64,000 nucleotides of DNA from contig CBDUZW010000009.1 in assembly GCA_965371805.1 (NCBI GenBank), positions 38,676 to 102,675 on the forward strand. Reading direction: 5' to 3'. Source of the DNA: JAOZTV01 sp965371805 (GTDB lineage: Bacteria; Acidobacteriota; Aminicenantia; UBA2199). Each line of letters begins with the position of its first letter. Position 1 is the first letter of the stretch. The notes below the pieces were generated by a model. The model saw only the letters and a program-made list of their open reading frames with translations, was not told where the DNA came from and searched no databases. Both the position numbers and the translations under genes were made by a program. Shown piece after piece: positions 8,570-17,643 of this stretch.

Positions 8570-10420
8570 ATGGATAAGAAAATAATAAATGATTTTTTAA
8601 ACAGGATCGAACTCTTCAAAGGTTTAACACCTGATGAGTTCGAACTTTTATCAGAAAATATCAAGATTCGAAATATTGCTTCAGGTGATCTGCTTTTTAC
8701 AGAAAACACCAGACGTACAGGGATATTTATGATCTATGATGGAGAGGTGAAGTTATTTAAAAAAACCGTGTTTGGTGATGAAAAACATCTTGCTGTTTTT
8801 GGAAAATATGATTTTATCGGTGAAGGGTCACTAATGGAGGACTCACCTCACTCAACTTCTGCTCGAGCAAGCTCAGAAACAACCGCATTTATCATTGAGA
8901 CGAAATTTTTTAATGAGAATGGTGCAATTGCAGTTAAGGTTCTCTCACATGTGTCAAAGGTTATCTCAAGGCGGCTGCGTCAGACCGCTTCAAGGGTTGT
9001 AAATACCGCCGTTCAATATGAATCCGGTAGAACAAGATCAGAGCATGATCTGCTGGGTGACAGGGAAGTTCCACATGAGCATTATTATGGTGTTCAGACA
9101 CTCAGGGCCCTGGAAAACTTCAATATTTCCGGTGTTCCCCTGAACTTTTATCCACAATTGATCAAGGCACTGGGAATGGTGAAACTGGCGGCTGCAAAGG
9201 CCAATTATGATCTGGGGCTGTTTGATAAAACTGTTGCTGATGCGATGATCAAGGCTTGTGAAAGTATTATGAACAACCGCTATCATAACCACTTTGTGGT
9301 CGATATGATCCAAGGGGGTGCTGGTACATCAACCAATATGAATGCAAATGAGGTGATTGCCAATATTGCATTGACAAATATGGGATTTGAAAAAGGGAAT
9401 TATGAACATTGTCACCCCAATAATCATGTCAATCTCTCTCAATCAACAAATGATGCATATCCGACGGCGATTAAGATCGCACTTTATAATAGTAATAAAA
9501 CTTTAATGGACGTTTTAAAACAGTTGATAAAAGATATGCGTGCGAAGTCAAAGGAATTTGCTCATGTTCTAAAAATGGGAAGAACCCAGCTTCAGGATGC
9601 AGTACCGATGACCCTTGGACAGACCTTTGAAGCCTGGTCAATGACATTGGAAGAGGAAATTCTCAGGTTGGAGGAAAATGCCAAACTTTTTCTCGAGGTC
9701 AATATGGGGGCAACTGCCATTGGAACCGGTATAAATGCCGATGTGAAGTACAGCGGTATTGTTATGGAACATTTAAGAGCAGTTTCCGGACTGGATCTGA
9801 AATTGGCGGCCAATCTAGTCGAGGCAACACAGGATACCGGGGCTTTTGTGATGTACTCCTCTGCAGTAAAACGGCTTGCGATAAAATTATCAAAGATTTG
9901 CAATGATCTTCGTCTTCTCTCATCCGGCCCTAGAGCTGGATTTAACGAAATCAATCTGCCGCCGATGCAGCCGGGATCCTCAATTATGCCGGGGAAGGTT
10001 AATCCGGTCATCCCTGAAGTCGTTAATCAGATTGCATTTAAAGTGATTGGAAATGACCTGACCATTACCCTATCTGCTGAAGCGGGTCAACTGGAACTGA
10101 ATGTCATGGAGCCGGTTATTGTCCAAAGTCTTTTCGAGTCAATGGAAATGCTGAAAAATGGAATGACAACACTTGGGCACCGTTGTATCAGAGGGATTAC
10201 CGCCAATGAAGAACACTGCCGTTCAATGGTTGAAAACAGTATTGGACTGGTTACAGCGCTGAATCCGGTCCTGGGGTATGAGACATGTTCCGCTCTTGCA
10301 AAGAAAGCATTGGCTGAAAATCTGAGTATTTATAAGTTGGTTTTGGAAAAGAGACTTCTATCAAAAAGTGAACTGGATGAAATACTATTGCCAGAGAATA
10401 TGATCGCCCCAAAGGGTTGA
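8570..10420 (+). CDS. aspA: Cyclic-nucleotide-binding-domain/aspartate ammonia-lyase fusion
   Basis: A 616-residue fusion. Residues about 10-130 are a CRP-like cNMP-binding domain (IELFKGLTPDEFELL start; GEGSLMEDSPHSTSARA phosphate-cassette region). From about 155 on (RTRSEHDLLGDREVPHEHYYG) the protein is a full-length aspartase/fumarase-II-superfamily enzyme of about 460 residues. It ends in the superfamily signature GSSIMPGKVNP, with catalytic Ser470 expected in the flexible loop. Aspartase converts L-aspartate to fumarate and ammonia. The cassette has PHS where cAMP binders have PRS/PRA, so the phosphate-contacting Arg appears to be His; canonical cAMP binding is doubtful. The start is set by GGAG eight bases upstream and a strong promoter. 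Aspartase rather than fumarase is inferred from the HYYGVQTLRALENF region. No HTH is present, so the N-terminal module is probably an allosteric sensor. Confidence 0.9.
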   Translation: MDKKIINDFLNRIELFKGLTPDEFELLSENIKIRNIASGDLLFTENTRRTGIFMIYDGEVKLFKKTVFGDEKHLAVFGKYDFIGEGSLMEDSPHSTSARASSETTAFIIETKFFNENGAIAVKVLSHVSKVISRRLRQTASRVVNTAVQYESGRTRSEHDLLGDREVPHEHYYGVQTLRALENFNISGVPLNFYPQLIKALGMVKLAAAKANYDLGLFDKTVADAMIKACESIMNNRYHNHFVVDMIQGGAGTSTNMNANEVIANIALTNMGFEKGNYEHCHPNNHVNLSQSTNDAYPTAIKIALYNSNKTLMDVLKQLIKDMRAKSKEFAHVLKMGRTQLQDAVPMTLGQTFEAWSMTLEEEILRLEENAKLFLEVNMGATAIGTGINADVKYSGIVMEHLRAVSGLDLKLAANLVEATQDTGAFVMYSSAVKRLAIKLSKICNDLRLLSSGPRAGFNEINLPPMQPGSSIMPGKVNPVIPEVVNQIAFKVIGNDLTITLSAEAGQLELNVMEPVIVQSLFESMEMLKNGMTTLGHRCIRGITANEEHCRSMVENSIGLVTALNPVLGYETCSALAKKALAENLSIYKLVLEKRLLSKSELDEILLPENMIAPKG

Positions 10421-10423
10421 TTT

Positions 10424-10681
10424 TTACTTTTCTTTTTCTATATTATTGTTTAACCATTCTTCCCAATAAATAATATTAAAAAAATAGTGATAAGTTCTTG
10501 TTATTATTGCTAACGTTTTTATTATTTCAGCTTTTACAGAGCTAAGTTTTTCCTTTATCAGTCTGTTAATTAATTGCCTTATTACAAATGTGTTTTTTAT
10601 ATATATTTTTAGAGAAGAAGTCGCTTTCCTAAGAATGTATTCGTTTGGATGCTTTAATTTTATTGGACTTGTATATTGGTT
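10424..10681 (-). pseudogene. Start-less 85-codon coding remnant
   Basis: On the minus strand a reading frame opens after a TAA at 10684-10682 and runs 85 codons to a TAA at 10426-10424, with no ATG, GTG or TTG. Its product (…KHPNEYILRKATSSLK…, ending YWEEWLNNNIEKEK) has protein-like composition rather than random AT-rich translation. It lies three bases past the end of the aspartase gene, convergent with it, and 19 bases after the end of the small gene at 10701-10967. The best reading is the C-terminal relic of a lost gene. I do not recognise the family. Confidence 0.35.
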
Positions 10682-10700
10682 TTAAGGGTTTTAATTTACG

Positions 10701-10967
10701 CTAATTTTGATAGTTTTCTTGGGTTGGTTTATCCTTCTTAATAAGAGAATATCCTTTATCTGTAATCTTGAATATGTTTTGTTCTTTTAAATCTATCCAA
10801 TTATTCTGGAATGCATATAAAATTCCGCCATTTAAATCATTAAAATTGTCGCTGTAATTTGTCCAATGAGCATTAATACTATTCATCAACAATACCTGCC
10901 CTGGCTCTTTATCGAATTTTTCTACAAATATTTTTAAAATATTTATAGCAGCTTCATCAGAATTCAT
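10701..10967 (-). CDS. Small uncharacterised protein, possible winged-helix fold
   Basis: An 88-residue acidic protein beginning MNSDEAAINILKIFVEKFDK. The ATG at 10967 is preceded by a GGGGAG site five bases away, which is the main reason to accept it as a gene. There is no signal peptide or membrane segment. The second half (GGILYAFQNNWIDLKEQNIFKITDKGYSLIKK) reads like a strand-helix-wing arrangement in which a short effector helix is followed by an ITDKGYSLI wing, similar to small winged-helix proteins, but this is a fold guess. The C-terminus is polar. It is an isolated gene in a low-coding gap, followed by the remnant at 10424-10681. Confidence 0.55.
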   Translation of the reverse strand: MNSDEAAINILKIFVEKFDKEPGQVLLMNSINAHWTNYSDNFNDLNGGILYAFQNNWIDLKEQNIFKITDKGYSLIKKDKPTQENYQN

Positions 10968-11074
10968 TTACACTCCCCTCATTTATTATAAAGTATATTT
11001 GTTAATAAAACAACAATAAAATCAAGTAGTTTTCTAAAACCTAAAAGACAATCCCAAAATCAATAAATAAACTA

Positions 11075-11089
11075 GCCTGGCACCTTTTT
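11075..11089 (-). repeat. Short repeat copy B (AAAAAGGTGCCAGGC)
   Basis: Second copy of the element at 8463-8477, differing at one base. It lies in the 354-base gap 10968-11321. That gap also holds a strongly T-rich stretch (11100-11230) with several TTGAC-like strings but no supported gene. Confidence 0.35.
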
Positions 11090-11306
11090 ACCCCTTTTTG
11101 CCTATACTTGACGTTTTCTGTTTTTGACCCCCGAAACTTTTGCATTATCTGACTTTTGTGTTGTAAATTTCTGCTTGTTTCTTTTTTTGTTTTTTCACAC
11201 ATTTTGTTGGAGAACCTTAAAAATTTTTCAATTTTTGTGATGGTAACTTTACTTTCTTATTGAATATGAGTTAAAATATAAATATGAAGGAATTTAAAAG
11301 GCTTAG

Positions 11307-11312
11307 TATAAT
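11307..11312 (+). promoter_or_regulatory. -10 box close to the murF-alr start (leaderless candidate)
   Basis: A perfect TATAAT ends nine bases before the ATG at 11322, and no Shine-Dalgarno site precedes that ATG. Transcription would start at or within about three bases of the start codon. No good -35 is seen. A 13-codon ORF (11284-11325) overlaps the start in an ATGA arrangement and offers an alternative, coupled-translation reading. Confidence 0.35.
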
Positions 11313-11321
11313 CGAACAACT

Positions 11322-13796
11322 ATGATTGAATACAATTTAAAAGACTTTATTGAAACAGTAAACGGAGAATTTATTGATAATATTGGTCCCCATCCATTCA
11401 AATACGTTTTAACTGACAGCAGATTATTATCTAATCCTTCAGAATCTGCATTTTTTGCAATATCCGGAAATAACCATGATGGACATAAATACATTAAATA
11501 TCTATATGAAAAGGGCGTTTGTAATTTTGTAATTGAAGAAAGTTCATATTTCAATTCAGAGTTAAGTAATAATCAGTTCCCAAAAGCAAACTTTCTTATT
11601 GTAAATAATGCAATTACTGCTCTTCAGCAATTTGCAATAAAAAAAAGAGATAGTTTTAAGATCCCTGTTATCGGCATAACTGGAAGTAATGGAAAAACAA
11701 TCATAAAAGAGTGGCTATATCAACTTCTTCATGAAGAGATAAATATTAAAAGGAATCCAAAGAGTTATAATTCTCAAATTGGTGTCCCCCTATCAGTCTG
11801 GTTATTAGAAGAAAATACAGAAATAGGCATATTTGAGGCAGGCATTTCAAAACCGGATGAGATGAGGAAATTAGAACCAATTATAAAACCTCAGACTGGA
11901 ATTTTTATAAATATCAGTGATGCACATCAGGAAAATTTCCTGGATTATGAGCAGAAAATATTAGAAAAACTTAAATTATTTAAAAACACAGAAACCATCA
12001 TATATTGCAGGGATAATAAATTGATAAGGGATAATATTGAAAAATATTTTTCTCAAAAAAAACTTATCTCATGGTCACGGAATATGGATGGAGATCTGAA
12101 AATAAGGAAAATATTAAAAGAGACTGAAGAGACAATAATTATAGGAGAATTTAAAAAGAAAAAAGTAAGAATCCAGATTCCGTTCACTGATGATGCCTCT
12201 ATCGATAATAGTATTTTCTGCCTCCTCTACCTCTTATCTTTTGGATATAAAATAGATAAAATTAAAAACTCATTTAAAAAATTAACACCTGTTGCAATGC
12301 GGCTTGAAATAAAGAATGGAAATAATAACTGTGTTATTATAAATGACAGTTATAATTCCGATCTCGTTTCACTCAATATTGCTCTGGATTTTTTGAATAG
12401 CCAGAAAAAACATAAAAAAAAAACTATTATTCTTTCAGATATTCTGCAGAGTAGTCATAATGAAAAGGAACTATATGAAAAAGTAGCAAATATAATTAAT
12501 GGGAAAAACATCTCAAAGTTCATCGGAATTGGAAAATCAATTTCTAAATATAAAGAACTTATTAATCATGAAAAGTACTTTTTTGATTCCACAGAAGACT
12601 TAATAAACTCCATTGCAAAAATTGACTTGAAGGATGAAATTATTCTTTTAAAAGGAGCAAGAGAATTTAAATTTGAGAATATTTCAGACCTGCTGCAGAC
12701 AAAAATTCATGAAACAGTATTGGAAATAGATTTTGAAGCAATAAACCTTAACTATAATTATTTCAGGTCACTCTTAGATAAGCAGACAAAAATAATGGTT
12801 ATGGTTAAAGCATTTTCTTATGGAAGCGGGTCCTATGAGATAGCAAACCTTCTTCAATTTAATGGCGTATCTTATCTTGCAGTTGCATATATAGATGAGG
12901 GGGTTGAATTAAGACAAGCAGGTATTTCTACTCCAATAATGGTAATGAACCCGAAAATAGAAAATTATGATTTATTAATAGAGTATAAGCTTGAACCGGA
13001 AATTTATAATTTTAGAAGCCTTGATCTATTTCTTAAAACAGTAAAAAAAAACAAAATAAAGGAATACCCTGTTCATTTAAAATTGGATACGGGAATGAAA
13101 AGACTTGGGTTTGTAAAAGATGAAATTGCAGACCTTACCCGGGTATTGGTCCGGAATAATGATTTAAATATTAGATCTATTTTTTCTCATTTATCTGCCA
13201 GCGAAGATAAGCAAAGTGATGATTTTACGAGGAAACAGATAAAAGAGTTTAAAGAACTCAGTTCAAAAATAACTGACCGGTTTAACTATCCAATTCTCCG
13301 GCACATTCTTAATTCCGCTGGAATTGAAAGATTTTTAGATTCTCAACTTGATATGGTGAGACTTGGAATAGGCCTGTATGGATTTAGTTCTAATGGATGC
13401 AAAGAGTTACAAGGAGTAAGCAGATTAGTAAGTACAATTTCTCAAATTAAAGACATTTGTAAAGAGGACAGGATCGGTTATAATAGGAAGGGCATATTAA
13501 AAGATGGATCCAGGATCGCTATAGTTCCAATTGGGTATGCTGATGGTTTAAATAGAGCCTTGGGAAATGGAAATGGATCTTTATATATTGAAAAAACTGA
13601 GGTCCCGATAATAGGAAATATATCTATGGACATGTGTGCAATTGATATAAGCGGTTTAGATGTTAGCGAGGGCGATGAGGTCATTATTTTTGAAAATAAT
13701 GATCATATAAAAAAAATGGCAGAAAAACTTAACACTATCCCATATGAGATCATGACAAACATATCTCAAAGAGTTAAGAGGGTCTACTTTCAATAA
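11322..13796 (+). CDS. Bifunctional UDP-MurNAc-tripeptide:D-Ala-D-Ala ligase / alanine racemase
   Basis: An 824-residue cytoplasmic fusion of two consecutive peptidoglycan-precursor activities. Residues 1 to about 460 are MurF-like: the N-terminal substrate domain has TDSRLL and AFFAISG, and the ATP-binding P-loop is GITGSNGKT at 118-126. From about 464 (ETVLEIDFEAINLNYNYF) the protein is a fold-III alanine racemase with PLP lysine Lys496 in MVKAFSYGSGS and catalytic Tyr720 in RIGYNRKG. The fusion supplies D-Ala and attaches D-Ala-D-Ala. It is best known from Bacteroidota, and the KAFSYGSGS wording in place of the common KADAYGHG fits that type. The stop TAA overlaps the next ATG by one base (13796), so the membrane protein downstream is probably translationally coupled. 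Confidence 0.93.
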   Translation: MIEYNLKDFIETVNGEFIDNIGPHPFKYVLTDSRLLSNPSESAFFAISGNNHDGHKYIKYLYEKGVCNFVIEESSYFNSELSNNQFPKANFLIVNNAITALQQFAIKKRDSFKIPVIGITGSNGKTIIKEWLYQLLHEEINIKRNPKSYNSQIGVPLSVWLLEENTEIGIFEAGISKPDEMRKLEPIIKPQTGIFINISDAHQENFLDYEQKILEKLKLFKNTETIIYCRDNKLIRDNIEKYFSQKKLISWSRNMDGDLKIRKILKETEETIIIGEFKKKKVRIQIPFTDDASIDNSIFCLLYLLSFGYKIDKIKNSFKKLTPVAMRLEIKNGNNNCVIINDSYNSDLVSLNIALDFLNSQKKHKKKTIILSDILQSSHNEKELYEKVANIINGKNISKFIGIGKSISKYKELINHEKYFFDSTEDLINSIAKIDLKDEIILLKGAREFKFENISDLLQTKIHETVLEIDFEAINLNYNYFRSLLDKQTKIMVMVKAFSYGSGSYEIANLLQFNGVSYLAVAYIDEGVELRQAGISTPIMVMNPKIENYDLLIEYKLEPEIYNFRSLDLFLKTVKKNKIKEYPVHLKLDTGMKRLGFVKDEIADLTRVLVRNNDLNIRSIFSHLSASEDKQSDDFTRKQIKEFKELSSKITDRFNYPILRHILNSAGIERFLDSQLDMVRLGIGLYGFSSNGCKELQGVSRLVSTISQIKDICKEDRIGYNRKGILKDGSRIAIVPIGYADGLNRALGNGNGSLYIEKTEVPIIGNISMDMCAIDISGLDVSEGDEVIIFENNDHIKKMAEKLNTIPYEIMTNISQRVKRVYFQ

Positions 13797-14680
13797 TGGG
13801 AAATAAGAAACCTCAACCGGAAGATTTTTCAGAAGCCAGTATAAAAAAAGCTGTTTTTTCAGAAGCATTACAGCATCCATCAACTCTTTTTTCATTTGCT
13901 TTTTCTATATTAAGCGGATTATATATGGGAATGATAGATTTTTCAGAGCCGGCACTTGCTGTGGCAATTGGTTCCGGCGTAATAAGCCTTATCGCTTTTG
14001 TATACAATTATTTTCTTAGAGGTGAGAAACTTGCAGAAAAATACACTAAAGATCTTTTAAGAGACAGATTAAAATATAAAGAAGAAAGTGCTGAAAGTAT
14101 ACGGGATAAATGTAAAGAATATATATTTAATGAAGGTATAAAAGCATATAGTGAATTACTTGAAGCTCATACCAGGCTATCAGATTTTTTAAAAGAGAAA
14201 GAGAAGAATAAAAAAAGTTTTACCATAAGTAAATTTCGAATATTGGCAGATGAAACATTCTATGGTGGGATATCTTTAATTGGAAAAGGTGCAGAATTAT
14301 ATAATGCGATAAGAAATATGCAGGAAGGAAAGCTTGAAAATGAATTTAATGACTGGACAGATGAATATAATGATAATAAAAGAACAGATAAAAAAGAGCA
14401 GGAATTATTAAAGCTAAAGATTGATAACCATGAAAAAAGATTATCTCTTTTGAAAAAAAGAAAGTCATCATTAGTAGAGATTATGGATCAGGTCGAAGTT
14501 TTAGAGTCTACCCTTGACTCCACCTATCTTGAGGTACTTGACCTACTCGAGTCTGATACAATTTCTTCAGGAGATAAACTTGTTTCCGGTCTTCAAAAAG
14601 CAGTCAGATCAGCTAGAAAAGTCGAGGATAGACTACGGGGAAATAGAGATGATGATGACATCTATAAAGAGAGGGAATAG
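13796..14680 (+). CDS. Membrane-anchored coiled-coil protein of unknown function
   Basis: A 294-residue protein not recognised as a known family. A soluble N-terminus (about 27 residues) is followed by two adjacent hydrophobic segments at about 28-46 (LFSFAFSILSGLYMGMI) and 52-70 (ALAVAIGSGVISLIAFVYNYF). A long charged, heptad-rich helical region then runs to the end, finishing in DRLRGNRDDDDIYKERE. The topology suggests a hairpin in the inner membrane with a cytoplasmic coiled coil. It is joined to murF-alr by a one-base stop/start overlap and is 241 bases upstream of a PspA-like gene, so a role beside PspA as membrane anchor or partner is an inference from position. It has no signal peptide. 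Confidence 0.75.
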   Translation: MGNKKPQPEDFSEASIKKAVFSEALQHPSTLFSFAFSILSGLYMGMIDFSEPALAVAIGSGVISLIAFVYNYFLRGEKLAEKYTKDLLRDRLKYKEESAESIRDKCKEYIFNEGIKAYSELLEAHTRLSDFLKEKEKNKKSFTISKFRILADETFYGGISLIGKGAELYNAIRNMQEGKLENEFNDWTDEYNDNKRTDKKEQELLKLKIDNHEKRLSLLKKRKSSLVEIMDQVEVLESTLDSTYLEVLDLLESDTISSGDKLVSGLQKAVRSARKVEDRLRGNRDDDDIYKERE

Positions 14681-14921
14681 TCCTAAATTTTTAATCAAAA
14701 CCTACTTCAATACTCAATATGCTCATTCTAACTGCATAAACCTCAATCATCTTCAATTCAAAATAGTAAAACTATTATTCATTCGATTTAATCGCTTTAC
14801 TTGTTATAACGATCACCTTGAGCATTTCGTGACAATTTTGATGAAAAATTTAGGAATAGATATTTATTTGCAAAAAACATCTAGTTTAGGTAAAATAAAA
14901 ATTATTACTTAGGAGGAAAAG

Positions 14922-15743
14922 ATGGCAGAGCCAAAAATTGGTATTTTAAGAGCAATATTCAGATATTTAAGATTTTGGAATTGGAAAAAGGCAAGAGGTA
15001 TAATCAAAGCAGCAGATGAGCAGTTTACAGGTTCTGTAGATGGCATATCAGCAGCATTTGATATACAGAAAGATAAGATGGTTTCACAATTCACCGGATT
15101 AAGAGACGCTATCTCTCAAGTCGAAGCTGTACTTGAAGATAAAAGAAGCAGATTAGAAGATCTAAATGAAGAGGAAAATGAGCTCATTAAGAAAAGAGAG
15201 GGTGCCCTGGCTCTAGCTGAAGAGGCAAAAGCTGCTGGAGATGATGCAGAATATGAAAAACATGCACATGCCTTTGAAAGATTTCAGGTTCGGATTGATG
15301 AAATTGAGAGTATTCAGGAAAGACTGAATTTAGATATAGTTAATACTTCAAAAACAATGGATCAGTATATGATTCAGCTCCAGGACTTTCAAGCTGAAAT
15401 TGAAAAAATGCCAATCCAGAAAGCAGAGGCAATTGCTGATTTCGTATCTGCTAAACAGATAGTTGAACTAAACGATAGATTACAGGGGCTTGAAACAAGT
15501 ATTGATAAGGGGCCTATATCTGCCGTTATGGAAGCAAATAAAAAGCTCACTGCAAAGGCACGTATATCTGAAAAACTGGCTAAAGCAGATGTAAGAGTTG
15601 CTGATAAGGCCTATGAAGCAGCTGGAAGACAGTCTACCGCAAGAAGCAAAATGGATCAGATGTTAAATGCCAGGAAGCTTGAAAAAGAAGAAAAAAGCGG
15701 CAAGTCTAAAGTTGCTGACAAAGACAATAGACCAAAAATATAG
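14922..15743 (+). CDS. PspA/IM30-like membrane-associated coiled-coil protein
   Basis: A 273-residue, almost entirely helical protein. The N-terminal segment (ILRAIFRYLRFWNWKKAR) is amphipathic and basic/aromatic, as in the membrane-binding helix of PspA/Vipp1. A predicted coiled coil, rich in Glu, Lys, Ala and Gln, follows from about 55 to 260 with helix breaks near 95 and 185, and the tail is basic. PspA-family proteins bind stressed inner membrane and form ESCRT-III-like assemblies. The start has AGGAGG-type spacing (TAGGAGGAAAAG before ATG). It sits between a membrane coiled-coil gene and an ABC importer, with an AAA+ ATPase gene 5.3 kb downstream. Assignment to PspA is by architecture and wording, not full alignment, hence moderate confidence. 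Confidence 0.65.
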   Translation: MAEPKIGILRAIFRYLRFWNWKKARGIIKAADEQFTGSVDGISAAFDIQKDKMVSQFTGLRDAISQVEAVLEDKRSRLEDLNEEENELIKKREGALALAEEAKAAGDDAEYEKHAHAFERFQVRIDEIESIQERLNLDIVNTSKTMDQYMIQLQDFQAEIEKMPIQKAEAIADFVSAKQIVELNDRLQGLETSIDKGPISAVMEANKKLTAKARISEKLAKADVRVADKAYEAAGRQSTARSKMDQMLNARKLEKEEKSGKSKVADKDNRPKI

Positions 15744-15753
15744 GAGAAAGCAA

Positions 15754-16830
15754 ATGACGATAAAGAAAACATTAATTATTATAATATTATTTTCACTAAT
15801 TCCATTTATTACATCAACAAAACTCAATGCAGAGACAAAAGAGTTTAAAGTTGCATGGTCAATATATGCTGGATGGATGCCCTGGGATTATGCAGAAAAC
15901 TCAGGAATATTAAAAAAATGGGCCGATAACTATGGAATAAAGATTAAGCTTATCAGGATGGACTATATCCCTTCTATTGAAGCCTACGTTGCAGGTCAGG
16001 TAGATGGATGTGTTATGACCAATATGGAATGTCTGGATATGCCGGCTGCATCTGGAATAGATTCAACTGCTTTAATAGTTGGAGATTATTCAAATGGTAA
16101 TGATGCACTTCTTGTAAGAGATAATCTGAAAATTAAAGATCTAAAAGGAAAATCTATAAGCCTCGTAGAATTATCAGTATCGCATTATCTGCTTGCAAGA
16201 GCTCTGGAGATAAATGGATTAAAAGAGAATGATGTAAAAGTTATAAATACTTCAGATTCTGATATTGGGCCAATATTCATTTCAAATAAGTCCAGCAAAG
16301 CTGTCATTACATGGAACCCTATTGTTATGGAGATAGAAAAAACTCCAGGAATTTCAAAGATATTTACATCAGCTGATATTCCCGAAGAAGTATTAGACTT
16401 AATGATAGTTAATACAAAGACACTTAAAAATAATCCAAGTCTGGGAAAAGCTCTTACAGGAGCTTGGTTTGAAATAATGGATATCATGACCCGGAAAAAT
16501 GATAAAGCAAAAAACGCCCTGACCTATATGGCAAAATCTGCTGAATGTTCATTAGATGATTATAAGGCTCAATTAGATACAACTGCGATGTTTTATAAGG
16601 CAGAAGATGCTGTGAAGTTTGTTACTGGAAAAAGTATTAAGGAAAAAATGAATTTTGTAAGAAATTTCTGTTTTAGTCATGGATTGCTTGGCGAAAACGC
16701 GAAGAGTGTTGATGTTGTGGGCATTGTATATCCGGATGGAACCATCGCTGGAAATAAAATTAAACCAAAATTCAGATTTGACACTACTTATATGAAACTT
16801 TTTGCGGAGGGCAAACTTAAGATTAAATGA
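15754..16830 (+). CDS. ABC transporter substrate-binding protein, NMT1/NitT-TauT type
   Basis: A 358-residue periplasmic binding protein. A longer frame exists upstream, but ATG 15754 follows AGGAG at an ideal distance and starts a proper signal peptide (MTIKKTLIIIILFSLIPF, cleavage probably after KLNA). The mature protein opens with FKVAWSIYAGWMPWDYAENSG and has the DGCVMTNMECLDMPAASG and ALIVGDYSNGNDALLV segments. These match the wording of the group annotated as urea- or urea-carboxylase-associated binding proteins within the NitT/TauT family; the true ligand is unknown. There is no lipobox. The next gene, the permease, starts inside its stop codon (ATGA), so importer genes are one transcript. 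Adjacent PspA and AAA+ genes suggest a stress-linked rather than purely nutritional transporter. Confidence 0.85.
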   Translation: MTIKKTLIIIILFSLIPFITSTKLNAETKEFKVAWSIYAGWMPWDYAENSGILKKWADNYGIKIKLIRMDYIPSIEAYVAGQVDGCVMTNMECLDMPAASGIDSTALIVGDYSNGNDALLVRDNLKIKDLKGKSISLVELSVSHYLLARALEINGLKENDVKVINTSDSDIGPIFISNKSSKAVITWNPIVMEIEKTPGISKIFTSADIPEEVLDLMIVNTKTLKNNPSLGKALTGAWFEIMDIMTRKNDKAKNALTYMAKSAECSLDDYKAQLDTTAMFYKAEDAVKFVTGKSIKEKMNFVRNFCFSHGLLGENAKSVDVVGIVYPDGTIAGNKIKPKFRFDTTYMKLFAEGKLKIK

Positions 16831-17642
16831 AAATATTTAATACTCAATCAAAACCAGGAAAATATACGGCAATAACATTATCATTTATACTGTTTATTCT
16901 TACTATCTTTGTCTATTTTTATACTGCTCATGTAAGACATAAAGAGAATCCTGATGATAAGATAGTCCCGACTGCATCAGAGATGATCGATGGAATTAAA
17001 AGGGTTACGATTCAGAAGGATAGAAAAGGTGATCTCAGATTATGGATTGATACACTGGCGAGTGGGAAAAGGTTTTTAATCAGCCTTTTTCTACTGACTT
17101 TTGCAGTTATCCTTGGACTCAATATGGGGGTCTTTCCAATTATCGAACATTTTTTTTTAAGATTTATGACTTTCTTTGACAAAATACCGGCACTTGCAGT
17201 TTTGCCCATTCTATTTATAATTTTTGGACTCGGAGAAACTTCAAAAATTGCATTAATACTCATAGGTGTTTTTCCTACAATTACCCTGGACACCTTTTTA
17301 AGAGCAAGAAATGTACCTAAGGAGCAAATTACAAAAGGTCTGACCCTGGGAGCAAGTGAGTTTGAGATTGCATATAGAGTTGTATTGCCACAAATAATAC
17401 CCGGAGTTTTAGATACTGTAAGGTTGAATTTTAAAGCGATGATCCTTTTTTTAATTGCAGGCGAATCACTTGCTGCTTCAGTTGGACTCGGATACAGAAT
17501 ATTTGTTATTAGAAGATATATTGCCATGGATATAATTATACCCTATGTCTTATGGATGAGTTTACTTGCTTTCACAGCTGATCTTCTCGTAAGATTATGG
17601 ATTAAGAATGGTTATAGTTGGTCTGAAAAAGAAAATGGATGA
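16827..17642 (+). CDS. ABC transporter permease, NitT/TauT (SsuC) type
   Basis: A 271-residue inner-membrane permease with about six hydrophobic segments, the first at about 12-35. After an extended loop (residues 36-75) comes the typical BPD_transp_1 core. The EAA-loop region is TKGLTLGASEFEIAYRVVLPQIIPGVLDTVR (about 170-200), which docks to the ATPase, and the C-terminal hydrophobic helices end near 258. It pairs with the upstream binding protein (4-base ATGA overlap) and the downstream ATPase, whose ATG lies two bases beyond the stop. No defect is seen. The family is firm, the substrate unknown. Confidence 0.9.
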   Translation: MKIFNTQSKPGKYTAITLSFILFILTIFVYFYTAHVRHKENPDDKIVPTASEMIDGIKRVTIQKDRKGDLRLWIDTLASGKRFLISLFLLTFAVILGLNMGVFPIIEHFFLRFMTFFDKIPALAVLPILFIIFGLGETSKIALILIGVFPTITLDTFLRARNVPKEQITKGLTLGASEFEIAYRVVLPQIIPGVLDTVRLNFKAMILFLIAGESLAASVGLGYRIFVIRRYIAMDIIIPYVLWMSLLAFTADLLVRLWIKNGYSWSEKENG

Positions 17643-17643
17643 A

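Noticed and set aside
14514..14912. 132-codon plus-strand frame bridging the gap before the PspA-like gene
   Set aside because: First half overlaps the coiled-coil gene in another frame; the rest lacks coding character and has no ribosome site.
17012..17527. 171-codon minus-strand frame
   Set aside because: Antisense to the ABC permease, whose family loop is intact; no ribosome site.
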